From positions 1 through 64,000 of the forward strand of contig NZ_BDCF01000016.1 of NCBI RefSeq assembly GCF_001613365.1: a stretch of DNA of 64,000 bases, given 5' to 3'. The notes below the pieces were generated by a model. It was given only the letters and a program-made list of their open reading frames with translations, did no database searches and was not told the origin of the DNA. This stretch comes from Nocardia xishanensis NBRC 101358. GTDB lineage: Bacteria > Actinomycetota > Actinomycetes > Mycobacteriales > Mycobacteriaceae. Below, one piece after another: positions 33,001-39,926 of the stretch. The translations under genes were made by a program, and so were the position numbers. Positions within the stretch are counted from its first letter, which is position 1, and each line of letters begins with the position of its first letter.

Positions 33001-34528
33001 CTAGGACGGTCAGCGCGGTGATGCGGTCGTCGGCGGTGTCCACGCGCACCCGGTAACCACCGGAATGCGACACCTCGGCGGGGTTGCCGTCGGCGTCGTA
33101 GCTGAAAAGGATGCGGTTGCGGTACCGGTCGACGATCGAGGTGATCGAGTAGCTGTCCAGCAGCGCGCCGACGCGATCCGCGGAGGGGAAGAACTGCCAA
33201 GTGATTTCACGATCGGGCTCGTGAACCTGGTAGCCGCCGGATTCCGTGCGCGTCATCGGCCAGCGCTGACCGCCGTTGGCGGGCAATACCGGTACGCCGG
33301 GGCCTGCGTGCGGGTAGGTGAGCAGGAGCCCGTCCTCGCCGACGAAGGTCACGCCCTGCTGGTCGACGATCACCCGAACATCGAAAGTGCATGACCAAGA
33401 GGGCCCGAACCATCGCCCGAACCGGTAGCCGGAGCGGTGCATTCGGTTCAGCGTCAACGGCAACAGCCCTGGCAGCTCGATATCGGTCGCCGGGAGCAGG
33501 AATTCGCCGGTGGCGGCGTCCACCGGGTCACCGCATTCGGTCCGATCGGCCTCTTTCTGGTTGTCCCGCGGGTCGTTCTTACGGGCCTGGTCCGTGGCCT
33601 CTTTGTCCGTGTCGGCCTTGCCGGTATCCGGCTGGGACGAATCCGGTTTGCTCGACGGCGCATTCGACTCCGGCTCTGCGCCGTCGGCGGATTGCGGTTT
33701 CGTGTCGGTGTTGTCGGGCTTGCCTTTCGGAGGCTTCGCCGCGGCCGGAGTCGTGTCGGCCGTCCCGGACGACTTGCCACGCAGCTTCTTCGCGATATCC
33801 CCGAACACGCCTTTCAGACGCCTCAACAGCGGGGTCAGCTTGGCCATGGTCCTGGCCAGCTTCTGGAAAAGGTTCGCGATGGTGGTGAGGGTTTTGGCGA
33901 CATAGGTGGTGGCCTGGGCGGCGATCACCGGGGTGGCCACACCGAACGAGAACAAGGCTTCGGCCGCCCATGCGGCGAGCCGTCCGACCGCCTGAGCGAC
34001 GATGTCTCGCACCGTCGTTCGGACCGCGGCGACGATTCCACCCGCCATCTCGATCGCGTTCGACGCGGCTGCCGCGGCGGATTGCGCCGCCGCGAGTGCG
34101 TCGGCGGTCTCTCGGCCGCGAGCCTTGTAGGCGCCCGCGGCGGCTCCGGACCAGTCGGCGATGTCCTGCTCGAGCGCCGTCCGATGGGTGGCAACGGTTT
34201 CGCCGACCTTGTCCGAGACGTTGGACCACGTTTCGGCGTAGGCCGCGATCTGGTCGGGATCGCCTGCCACCCAATCCAGCGCTTCGGACAGCGGTTCGAC
34301 ATGCTCGATCAGGAAGCCGACGCCGTATGAGGCGAGGGTGCCGAGCGGGTCGACGACGACCGAGGCGACTTCGGCGCCGATCCCGGCGATGCCGAGCCCC
34401 GCCTCGATCCAGGAGCCCGACGAGATGGCATCGGAGAGGTCGTTGACGGATTCGAAGAGGCTGACGCCGGTGTACCACTCGGTGGAGTCGTCGCGTTGGG
34501 CGATCAGCGAATTCGAGTCGTCGGTCAC
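30023..34528 (-). CDS. RHS/YD-repeat polymorphic toxin with WXG-like N-terminus
   Basis: A 1501-residue protein. Residues 90-250 form an alpha-helical region with a WSG turn near 126 (ADWSGAAAGAYKARG), like WXG100/LXG targets of type VII secretion. A charged, disordered linker follows (255-332). Residues 333-410 start the RHS shell (CGDPVDAATGEFLLPATDIELPG, then RMHRSGYRFGRWFGPSWS). Many YD repeats follow to about 1340, and the core ends GRFLTRDPLGL (about 1366-1376) and AWLDPLGLSC. The last 104 residues are a variable tip, presumably the toxin, beginning TDNPSSPRIPEGEIPVIG. I do not recognise its activity. GTG 34528 overlaps the stop of a short upstream ORF (GTGA). No immunity gene fits in the 107 bases before the next gene. 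Confidence 0.85.
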   Translation of the reverse strand: MTDDSNSLIAQRDDSTEWYTGVSLFESVNDLSDAISSGSWIEAGLGIAGIGAEVASVVVDPLGTLASYGVGFLIEHVEPLSEALDWVAGDPDQIAAYAETWSNVSDKVGETVATHRTALEQDIADWSGAAAGAYKARGRETADALAAAQSAAAAASNAIEMAGGIVAAVRTTVRDIVAQAVGRLAAWAAEALFSFGVATPVIAAQATTYVAKTLTTIANLFQKLARTMAKLTPLLRRLKGVFGDIAKKLRGKSSGTADTTPAAAKPPKGKPDNTDTKPQSADGAEPESNAPSSKPDSSQPDTGKADTDKEATDQARKNDPRDNQKEADRTECGDPVDAATGEFLLPATDIELPGLLPLTLNRMHRSGYRFGRWFGPSWSCTFDVRVIVDQQGVTFVGEDGLLLTYPHAGPGVPVLPANGGQRWPMTRTESGGYQVHEPDREITWQFFPSADRVGALLDSYSITSIVDRYRNRILFSYDADGNPAEVSHSGGYRVRVDTADDRITALTVLGANPTDAETKVREFVYESGELVSVTNGVRAVTRFTYDDEHRMLSWKDSNGNQLVNMYDEAGRVVRQRGNSGIVNAEFDYFTSHDGATRRTLHTDSLGATTTYVFDADLRLRERVDPGGACTRTEYNSDRRPTKVIGPDGATKTYRYNADGDLTTIVRPDGHRIDIDYHARDRPCRVVTADGAVYQQEYDDNGDRVAVIDPAGIRTEYTYHSTGAIATIRQATGAITNIAVDGAGLPIAVTDSGGGHTRVDRDHLGRPVSVTDPLGAVTRYQWNGESKLLRRTGPEGQDELWSYDGENNLVLHADPNQGITRYQYGAFDLLNQKWDPTGAVTRYTWDTEQRLTSVINPLGQTWRYIYDPAGRLISETDYTGATTTLTHDRAGRVETVTPATGVTRRYSYDSLGRLTGIEADTGEWLSYSYDLAGRTRTAVSGAGDTTVHTVEFGYAADGRLIAQRVDGRLPTIYHYDETGARTRRTSPTGSETHWRHDITGRVRTLATDGHSIEFTYNPAGCLTAWAVDALTIARRVSSTGLLTAQDVIAVPRALAPDTNLRPVADPAARPIRHDEYTYRADGYPVCHRTIRPGKNPRHRRYDLDRIGRVTAVVDNGTTTEQYAYDQLNNVIRAQTFTASVNFTDAEATGPITVEHALDTNGGRREFHNNLLVRDGRTRYHYDAAGRLVRRTRTRLSRRPDVWHYRYNAFDQLTDVWTPDHRHWHYTYDALGRRTTKQHISGDHTAIPDRTDYTWDGTHLIEETTARSTTRWSYQPGTYTPLTQATEQSAYDREFFAVITDLVGTPIELIDPSTGDTAATATIDLWGRAGWYGTASTPLRFPGQYYDAETGLHYNHHRQYDPGTGRFLTRDPLGLAPAANPNTYPHNPTAWLDPLGLSCTDNPSSPRIPEGEIPVIGRLQDTSVAIDWPGHHVLDVDDWTLELNDQWVQSIINENRVVYVASPQTPATLVHPTHGQTVFARELEQFRNAGYRQVGDYLFPPGS

Positions 34529-34683
34529 TTCGCCGATCCGTACTTCGCGAGCTGCACCGTGGCGGCGGTGAAAATACCCGTCCTGTTCAACGTTCGAGCT
34601 GCGGCTGACGCCCGAGCTCTCCGAGCGTCGAGCTCGTTGTCGGTGCCGACCCCGTTCCGGTCCACGACGAACTCGTCGCGCAC
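34525..34683 (-). CDS. Short ORF coupled to the RHS gene
   Basis: A 52-residue ORF from GTG 34683, with GGGGGAGG nine bases upstream, to a TGA overlapping the RHS GTG. The product is MRDEFVVDRNGVGTDNELD, then an Ala/Arg-rich helix and ...VQLAKYGSAK. It could be a partner protein for secretion, a translation-coupling leader, or the eroded 3' part of a longer EspC-like gene. No family is recognised. Confidence 0.5.
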   Translation of the reverse strand: MRDEFVVDRNGVGTDNELDARRARASAAARTLNRTGIFTAATVQLAKYGSAK

Positions 34684-34803
34684 AATGCTGTACCTCCCCC
34701 GGCCGGTAACTACCGGCGCCTGACACGACCGCTCAACTCCCAGAGCTGCCGATCGTGATACTAGCGGCTTGTCCGGGATGGGAGGGTTGGAAACGTCAGC
34801 GGC

Positions 34804-35196
34804 TCAAGGGTTGCCGAATTCCGCATCGATGCGCTGTTCCCAGCCCGCATCGGCCAGTCCGACATCGATCATCAGATCCCGCCAGTCCTGTTGCGCATCG
34901 AGCGCGGCGCGAGCGAATCTGTCGGCGTCCCCTCGGCTGTAGAGGAGGATGGCGGCGGCGATCCTCTCCTCGACCACCGGGCGGCCGCGGCCGACCGCTT
35001 CCACGACTTCCCCGAGAAGCTGTGTGATGACCGCGATCTCGTCCTCGGAGAAGTCGTTCTCGATACGGCGAACAATTCTTGCGGAAAGCGTCACCAATTC
35101 TCCCTGCGAAATCGAAAGATCCGGATCGAGCGACCGCGCCCGTACGCGCTCGTCGATTCTTGCCCGAAGTAGCGCAGTTCGTCCAGCAGAGCTCAT
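34804..35196 (-). CDS. Small helical protein upstream of the RHS toxin
   Basis: A 130-residue acidic, mostly helical protein, with ARIDERVRARSLDPDLSISQGELVTLSARIVRRIEND at the start and RDLMIDVGLADAGWEQRIDAEFGNP at the end. It has no signal peptide or membrane segment. No family is recognised. It lies 120 bases upstream of the short ORF and on the same strand as the RHS gene, so it may belong to the toxin locus as chaperone or immunity protein. Immunity genes normally lie downstream, which makes that weak. ATG 35196 has no good ribosome binding site. Confidence 0.6.
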   Translation of the reverse strand: MSSAGRTALLRARIDERVRARSLDPDLSISQGELVTLSARIVRRIENDFSEDEIAVITQLLGEVVEAVGRGRPVVEERIAAAILLYSRGDADRFARAALDAQQDWRDLMIDVGLADAGWEQRIDAEFGNP

Positions 35197-35328
35197 GAAG
35201 GGCAGAGCATCTCGAGGCCGTCGATGACGCTGTCGCCGTCTCTCCGGTCACCGCCCGCTTTTCCGATCAGTTCGACGCCACGCCGCGCTGGTCGTTGCCT
35301 TCCGTCTCTTCGTTATTCAGCCTTAGCT

Positions 35329-35529
35329 ATGCCCGACACCTGCCCCACCTGCTCCTGGTCCTCGCCGATGCTCGTTTCCTCGCATCGCTCTGTCCGCTAT
35401 TTGCGCTGCGTGTGTGGTAGATGGCTGGTCTCGCACGGTGGTGGGGTCGATCTGGTCGCCGAACGCGGCAGCGCCGCCGAGCCGATGGTCGCGGAGCATC
35501 TCGAACTGATTCCACTTCCCGAGAGGTGA
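35329..35529 (+). CDS. Small zinc-ribbon-like protein
   Basis: A 66-residue ORF starting ATG 35329. CPTC near the N-terminus and CVCG about 22 residues later (VRYLRCVCGRWLVS) form a likely four-cysteine zinc ribbon. The C-terminal part is acidic. The frame is open to 35224, but the part before 35329 is low complexity. Function is unknown. It is divergent from the 35196 gene. Confidence 0.5.
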   Translation: MPDTCPTCSWSSPMLVSSHRSVRYLRCVCGRWLVSHGGGVDLVAERGSAAEPMVAEHLELIPLPER

Positions 35530-35726
35530 ACGCGAATTCGGCCTCCGGTGGCCGAAGCGTTTACGGCGTACTGCGGTAGCTAATCGCGATCGGTGCGCTA
35601 TTCGGCTGGTGTGCCCAACACCCACACGCTGGTGTGCCCGCCGAGTTGCGACGGCGCGCTGCCTGACGCGTGGTTCGTGGCGTACGTCGCATCGCGGTGG
35701 CGCGGACTCCCACACTGACAGAAAAG

Positions 35727-35739
35727 AGAGCACTGCTCT
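35727..35739. promoter_or_regulatory. Upstream palindromic operator of the nitroreductase gene
   Basis: AGAGCA-C-TGCTCT, a perfect 6-base inverted repeat around one base, directly before the -35 box. A matching site lies at 35781. Confidence 0.6.
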
Positions 35740-35767
35740 TGACTTTGCGCGCGCAGGCGTGGATCAT
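35739..35767 (+). promoter_or_regulatory. Promoter of the nitroreductase gene
   Basis: TTGACT at 35739-35744 and GATCAT at 35762-35767 are separated by 17 bases, a good -35 and a moderate -10. The promoter is flanked by two copies of the same palindrome. Confidence 0.55.
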
Positions 35768-35780
35768 TGTTCTCAACAGA

Positions 35781-35791
35781 GAGCAGTGCTC
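35781..35791. promoter_or_regulatory. Downstream palindromic operator of the nitroreductase gene
   Basis: GAGCA-G-TGCTC, a perfect 5-base inverted repeat around one base, with a further A at 35780 matching the first site. It lies just before the ribosome binding site GAAGGAG and about 53 bases from the centre of the first copy. Confidence 0.6.
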
Positions 35792-35805
35792 ACGAAGGAG
35801 TAGCC

Positions 35806-36252
35806 ATGAACGCCGCCACCCGCTACGTCGCCCCCACCGGCCTCGACCCCGTCATGAACCGCATCTTCAACTGGCTGCCCAAGCTCGGAATCAGCATCGC
35901 GGGATCGCGGCTGCTCGCCGTGCGCGGCCGTAAGAGCGGAGAGTGGCGGACGACGATGGTGAACCTGCTCGTGGACGAGACCGGTACGAGCTACCTGGTC
36001 GCGCCGCGCGGGCACACGCAGTGGGTGCGGAACCTGCGGGTCGCGGGTGAGGGCGAGCTGCGGCTCGGGCGCAAGGTGCAGCCGTTCTCGGCCACCGAGG
36101 TGGCCGACGCGGACAAGGTGCCGGTGCTGCGGTTGTACCTGGAGAAGTGGGGCTGGGAGGTCGGCCGCTTCTTCGATGGCGTCACCAAGGACGCGAGCGA
36201 CGCCGAACTGGCTGCCATCGCACCGGGTTTCCCGGTTTTCCGTATCGCGTGA
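35806..36252 (+). CDS. F420-type nitroreductase family (DDN-like) protein
   Basis: A 148-residue split-beta-barrel protein of the DDN family (PF04075). Markers are RLLAVRGRKSGEWRTTMVNLL (about 34-54), YLVAPRGHTQWVRNLRVAGEGELRLGR and the C-terminal PVFRIA. Members bind F420H2 and reduce quinones, nitroaromatic or other hydrophobic compounds; Ddn activates pretomanid in M. tuberculosis. ATG 35806 has GAAGGAG seven bases upstream. The gene is monocistronic and convergent with aroQ, one base away. The paired palindromes at its promoter indicate a dedicated repressor, which is not encoded next to it. Confidence 0.87.
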   Translation: MNAATRYVAPTGLDPVMNRIFNWLPKLGISIAGSRLLAVRGRKSGEWRTTMVNLLVDETGTSYLVAPRGHTQWVRNLRVAGEGELRLGRKVQPFSATEVADADKVPVLRLYLEKWGWEVGRFFDGVTKDASDAELAAIAPGFPVFRIA

Positions 36253-36253
36253 A

Positions 36254-36691
36254 TCAGCGGGTGGCGAGGAATTCGATAGCGGCGGCGTAGCCCTGAATTC
36301 CCATGCCAGCGATCACCGCGGTGGCAATGGGAGAGATGAAGGAGTGGTGCCGGAATTCCTCGCGGGCGTGCACATTGCTGATGTGCACCTCCACGATCGG
36401 CACCTCGGGAATCACCAGCGCGTCGCGCAATGCGACCGAAGTGTGGGTGAGCCCGCCGGGATTGATGACGATCGCAGACTCCGCGCCCCGCGCCTGGTGG
36501 ATCCGATCGATCAGCGCGCCTTCATGATTGGACTGGAACGCCGCGATCTTCCTGTCGAACCTCGCCGCGGTCCTTTCGCACAGTTCGACCACGTCGTCGA
36601 GCGTGGCCGATCCGTACACCTCGGGCTGGCGGGTGCCGAGCATGTTCAGGTTCGGCCCGTTGAGGACCAGGATCGGGGCGATGTCGGCCAT
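36254..36691 (-). CDS. aroQ: Type II 3-dehydroquinate dehydratase
   Basis: A 145-residue enzyme of the shikimate pathway that converts 3-dehydroquinate to 3-dehydroshikimate. Motifs are LNGPNLNMLGTRQPEVYG (9-26, with the active-site Arg and Tyr), FQSNHEG, INPGGLTHTSVALRDAL and VEVHISNVHAREEFRHHS with the catalytic His. Length and all key residues are normal for the dodecameric type II enzyme. ATG 36691 has TAGGGT six bases upstream and no leader. It is not in an aro cluster here. Confidence 0.95.
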   Translation of the reverse strand: MADIAPILVLNGPNLNMLGTRQPEVYGSATLDDVVELCERTAARFDRKIAAFQSNHEGALIDRIHQARGAESAIVINPGGLTHTSVALRDALVIPEVPIVEVHISNVHAREEFRHHSFISPIATAVIAGMGIQGYAAAIEFLATR

Positions 36692-36697
36692 GGGCCA

Positions 36698-36703
36698 ACC
36701 CTA
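36698..36703 (-). promoter_or_regulatory. Leaderless -10 hexamer for aroQ
   Basis: TAGGGT on the minus strand, six bases before the ATG at 36691. Confidence 0.5.
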
Positions 36704-36770
36704 ATGGGCGCGGCCGCAAGCCGAACCGCGCCCGGGCCGAGCCGGACCGCCCGGCTCGCGAACCCCCGGC

Positions 36771-37352
36771 TCACAGACCCTTCGGGCCCTCCGACCGCAG
36801 ATCATCGACCTTGCGCATCGCCGTGCGCAGCTCCTCGAGCCATGCCTCGGCGTGCTTGCCCGCCAGCTTCACCGTCCAGGCCAGCGCGTCGGAGCGCGAG
36901 CGGGCGACGCCGGAATCGACGAGGGTGTCGAGCACCTTTCGCTCGGGTTGGCGCAGCCGCGTCATCACCGGAACGGCGAGCTGGGTGAACATGATTCGTT
37001 CCCCGTCCACCGAAACGCCCCACGCCACGTTACGGCCGTAGCGGTGCTGGGCCTCGCCCGCGATCTGCATCCGCGCCGGACGGGTGGATTCGCGGAAGCG
37101 GGCGACGGCGCCCTCTTTTGTCGCGGCCGGGATTTTCTCGGTGGGCGCGTCGGAGGCCTCGGGCTTGGGCAGTGGCAGTTCGCCGATGACGACGATCTCG
37201 TCACGGTCGACTTCGATGACCGGTTTGCCGACGAACCAGTCGCTGGGCAATCTTCCGGCGAACCAGTCGGGCACATCGGCGGGATCAGGGAGGTCGGCCT
37301 GCTGCCAGCCGCCGGGGCGTCCGAAACCTCGTCCGCGGTGTTCGTGCCTCAT
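36771..37352 (-). CDS. Unknown protein with a possible ribbon-helix-helix-like C-terminus
   Basis: A 193-residue protein. The N-terminal 25 residues are Arg/Gly-rich. A middle part contains PDWFAGRLPSDWFVGKPVIEVDRDEIVVIGELPLP. The C-terminal 65 residues (LRQPERKVLDTLVDSGVARSRSDALAW, then a helix with KLAGKHAEAWLEELRTAM) resemble a ribbon-helix-helix or self-association module seen in actinobacterial hypothetical proteins. ATG 37352 has AAGGAG eight bases upstream. A 15-base palindrome overlies its promoter, consistent with control by itself or another repressor. No function is assigned. Confidence 0.7.
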   Translation of the reverse strand: MRHEHRGRGFGRPGGWQQADLPDPADVPDWFAGRLPSDWFVGKPVIEVDRDEIVVIGELPLPKPEASDAPTEKIPAATKEGAVARFRESTRPARMQIAGEAQHRYGRNVAWGVSVDGERIMFTQLAVPVMTRLRQPERKVLDTLVDSGVARSRSDALAWTVKLAGKHAEAWLEELRTAMRKVDDLRSEGPKGL

Positions 37353-37373
37353 GGCGAATCTCCTTTGCAGTTG

Positions 37374-37388
37374 TTGCAATGATTACAA
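37374..37388 (-). promoter_or_regulatory. 15-base palindromic operator
   Basis: On the minus strand TTGTAAT-C-ATTGCAA, a 7-base inverted repeat with one mismatch. It lies 22 bases before the 37352 start and overlaps a TGTAAT -10-like element. Confidence 0.55.
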
Positions 37389-37728
37389 GATTACGCCGCA
37401 AGGGTGTGCGGTGGTTCCGCTCTGCGTGAACAGGGTGGGGAAGGGGTACTCCTGGGAGGTCGCACCGTGCTGGGCGCGCTCTGTTCGGGGTGGATCACCG
37501 ACCGGGAGGGTTCTTGCCCGCGTCGGCGTTTCGGCAGGTACGGTAGCGGCGCCGGTTATCGCCTTGTGACTGGCTACCGTTATCGATCGGGACCTTCGAC
37601 ACGCGTTTTCGGGCACAATTGACAATGCTGAGCATGGGTAACAGCCCGATCACCGGGACGTCGCAAAGAGATTCATTTCAGGTACGGTGGTCTTGTTGCT
37701 GGAGTGACAAGAGTGAAGAGTGGGCGAC
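37389..37728. other. Intergenic region without a recognised gene
   Basis: 340 bases between divergent genes. Frames on both strands are short and of shadow-like composition. An 8-base inverted repeat ACGGTAGC/GCTACCGT lies at 37540-37547 and 37573-37580. TTGACA at 37619 lacks a matching -10. TACGGT at 37683-37688 could be the -10 for the penicillin-binding protein gene with a leader of about 35 bases. Confidence 0.5.
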
Positions 37729-39405
37729 ATGGATGTGAGGGGATTTCGCCGCTTTCGCGTAAGGGGCGCGCTAGCACTCGCGGGAGTGGCGGCTGTGGCA
37801 GTCACCATGGGCTCCTGCGGGTTTCGTGAGGAGCCCAGCGAGCCCGCGGCTGTCGTCGAGCGCTTCACCGAACTCCTCGACAAGCAGGATTACAAGAAGG
37901 CATCGGAGCTCACCTCCTACCCGAACGCCGCTTCGGCAACCCTGAAGCAAATGTTCGAGGGTCTGCATCCAGGCAAGGTCGACTACCAGAAGACCCAGTT
38001 CATCGGCCTCGACTCGCAATCGGCGATCTTCAGCATGGACGTCGATTGGAGCTTCGGCGCGAACAAGAACTGGAGCTACAGCATCCAGGGCACGATACGC
38101 AAGCTCGCGATCGGCTGGCGGATCTCATGGGAGCCGTCGGTCGTGATGCCGCAGTTACAAGGCAACCGCACGGTGAAGCTGGTGCGCACCACGCCGACCC
38201 CGCCACCGCGGGTCCTCGACATGGTCGGCGCGCCGCTGATGCACGAGCAGGTCATCAACGTGATCAAGCTCGACCCGACGCGGATGCCTGACCCGGTCGC
38301 CTCCACCGACGCGCTGGCCAAGGCCATCGAACCGGTCGCGCCGCTGATCACCGGACCCGCGCTGATGCAGCAGCTGGCGTCCTCGCAGGGCAAGCCGATC
38401 GTGGCGGTCAACCTGCGCGAGGGCGACTTCGCGATTCTCGAGCCGCGTATGGCGCCGATCCCCGGCGTGGTGATGGAGAAGCACCCGCGGCTGATCTCCT
38501 CGGACCGCCGGGTCTGGTCGCCGCAGCTGGACGCGCTGCGCAAGGTCTGGGAGACCAGCCAGGACGAGCACTCCGGCTGGGGCGTGCAGATCTTCGAGCC
38601 GGACGGGCGATTCATCAGCCAGGTCGCCGGCTACCAGGGCCCGCCGGGACCGGACATCGTCGCCACCATGGACCAGCGGTTGCAGCGCGCCGCCGAGGAC
38701 GCGGTGGTGAGCGTCGGGACGCCCGCGACCATCGTGGCGATCCAGCCGTCCAGCGGCGCGGTGGTCGCGGTCGCGCAGAACAGCTACGCCAGCGAGCACG
38801 GTCCGATCGCGTTCACCGGCCTGTACCCGGTGGGCGGCAATATCGAGCTGTTCCGCGCCGTCGCGGCCATCGGTAACGGCAAAGCCCCGCAGGACGTTTC
38901 GGTGCAGGACGCGGCGGAGGCCGCGAGCAGGCTCGGCATCGGCATCGACTTCCAGGTGCCAGGTCTCGACGAGGTGACCGGACGACTGGCCATTGCCGGA
39001 CGCAGCGCCGAGCAGGTGCGCCAGGGCGGCGGGTCGGACGCGGTGCTGGCCAGCCCCTTCGGGATGGCGATCGCGGCGGCGTCGATCGCGCGCGGCGAGG
39101 TGCCCGCGCCGAAGATCGAGGTCGCAGGCACGGGCGGCACCGACGCGCAGCTGACGCCGCTGGGCGGCGAGCTGACCGAACGGCTGCGCACCATGCTCCG
39201 CGAAGCCACCGGCACCCCGGACCTGTCGCCGCTGCGGCCGTACCCGGTGATCGCCTACGCGGCGAAAGCGGGCGACGACGGCTGGCTCATCGCGAACATG
39301 GGCGATCTGGCGTTCGCGGTGCACATCAACGACATCGACAGCGGGAATGCCACGTCGCGGATGGCCGCGAGGATGTTGCAGTCGCTGGCCGCGCCGGAGC
39401 CGTGA
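37729..39405 (+). CDS. Penicillin-binding-protein-like lipoprotein lacking catalytic residues
   Basis: A 558-residue exported protein. A signal with MGSC-type lipobox places Cys at about residue 30. Residues 38-150 form an NTF2-like MecA_N domain (AAVVERFTELLDKQDYKKASELT, then the VDWSF and WRISWEPSVVMPQL segments). A PBP dimer region follows (about 150-290), then a transpeptidase-like domain starting ATMDQRLQRAAEDAV. In the SxxK position the sequence reads YPVGGNIE (366-373), with Gly370 for Ser and Glu373 for Lys. The SxN region is shortened and the KTG box reads K513-A-G. It resembles M. tuberculosis PbpLipo (Rv2864c) in layout but is probably not an active transpeptidase. ATG 37729 is preferred over GTG 37720. 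Confidence 0.87.
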   Translation: MDVRGFRRFRVRGALALAGVAAVAVTMGSCGFREEPSEPAAVVERFTELLDKQDYKKASELTSYPNAASATLKQMFEGLHPGKVDYQKTQFIGLDSQSAIFSMDVDWSFGANKNWSYSIQGTIRKLAIGWRISWEPSVVMPQLQGNRTVKLVRTTPTPPPRVLDMVGAPLMHEQVINVIKLDPTRMPDPVASTDALAKAIEPVAPLITGPALMQQLASSQGKPIVAVNLREGDFAILEPRMAPIPGVVMEKHPRLISSDRRVWSPQLDALRKVWETSQDEHSGWGVQIFEPDGRFISQVAGYQGPPGPDIVATMDQRLQRAAEDAVVSVGTPATIVAIQPSSGAVVAVAQNSYASEHGPIAFTGLYPVGGNIELFRAVAAIGNGKAPQDVSVQDAAEAASRLGIGIDFQVPGLDEVTGRLAIAGRSAEQVRQGGGSDAVLASPFGMAIAAASIARGEVPAPKIEVAGTGGTDAQLTPLGGELTERLRTMLREATGTPDLSPLRPYPVIAYAAKAGDDGWLIANMGDLAFAVHINDIDSGNATSRMAARMLQSLAAPEP

Positions 39406-39470
39406 TCGCCACGCTCGGGTTCACGAGCCGAGCCGTCCGCCGAAGGGATTGCGCTATCGCGGGCGGCCTA

Positions 39471-39830
39471 TCAGTTCAGCGCTCGGATCGCCGCGCGCCA
39501 GCCGAGCAGGAACAGCGCGAGCACGGTGGCCGCGACCAGTACGAAGCTGAACGCGACTCCCTGCCCGCTGATCGCGCGCAGCACCATGCCGCCGCACAGC
39601 GTGCCGAGCCACACCAGGACTCCCGTCGGCCACAGCAGGGTTCCGTCGGTGCGTCCCGCGCGGCGCCACACCGCGATCGCCACGGCCCACCCGATCGCCA
39701 GTCCGATGGCGAACGGCCACAGCGTCTTCAACAGGCCCGTGATCACCGCCTCGTCGTGACTGCGCCGGCCGATGACGCAGAACAAGATCACCAACAACGC
39801 GTCGACCACCACCGGGACCAGTCTCTTCAC
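39471..39830 (-). CDS. DUF3054-family membrane protein
   Basis: A 119-residue protein with four predicted membrane segments, from VVVDALLVILFCVIG near the N-terminus to SFVLVAATVLALFLLGW near the end, joined by loops RRSHDEA and RRAGRTDGTLLWPTGV typical of DUF3054. Function is unknown. GTG 39830 is favoured by TACGCT seven bases upstream; the frame is open to 39875. It is convergent with the PBP-like gene. Confidence 0.75.
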   Translation of the reverse strand: MKRLVPVVVDALLVILFCVIGRRSHDEAVITGLLKTLWPFAIGLAIGWAVAIAVWRRAGRTDGTLLWPTGVLVWLGTLCGGMVLRAISGQGVAFSFVLVAATVLALFLLGWRAAIRALN

Positions 39831-39837
39831 GGGCGCA

Positions 39838-39843
39838 AGCGTA
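39838..39843 (-). promoter_or_regulatory. Leaderless -10 hexamer for the DUF3054 gene
   Basis: TACGCT on the minus strand, seven bases before the GTG at 39830. Confidence 0.5.
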
Positions 39844-39926
39844 GTGCGGCATCGTTTCGATCTCGATCTCGACACCGATCCGATACTGGCCCTGTCCAGT
39901 CACTCGGCCGGGACGGCGGGCGGTGT

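Noticed and set aside
30500..33400. Repetitive DNA inside the RHS gene as a possible tandem repeat or CRISPR array
   Set aside because: The periodicity comes from diverged YD protein repeats; there are no identical direct repeats with unique spacers.
37383..37625. Short frames in the 37389-37728 spacer as genes
   Set aside because: No ribosome binding site, low-complexity composition and no domain on either strand.
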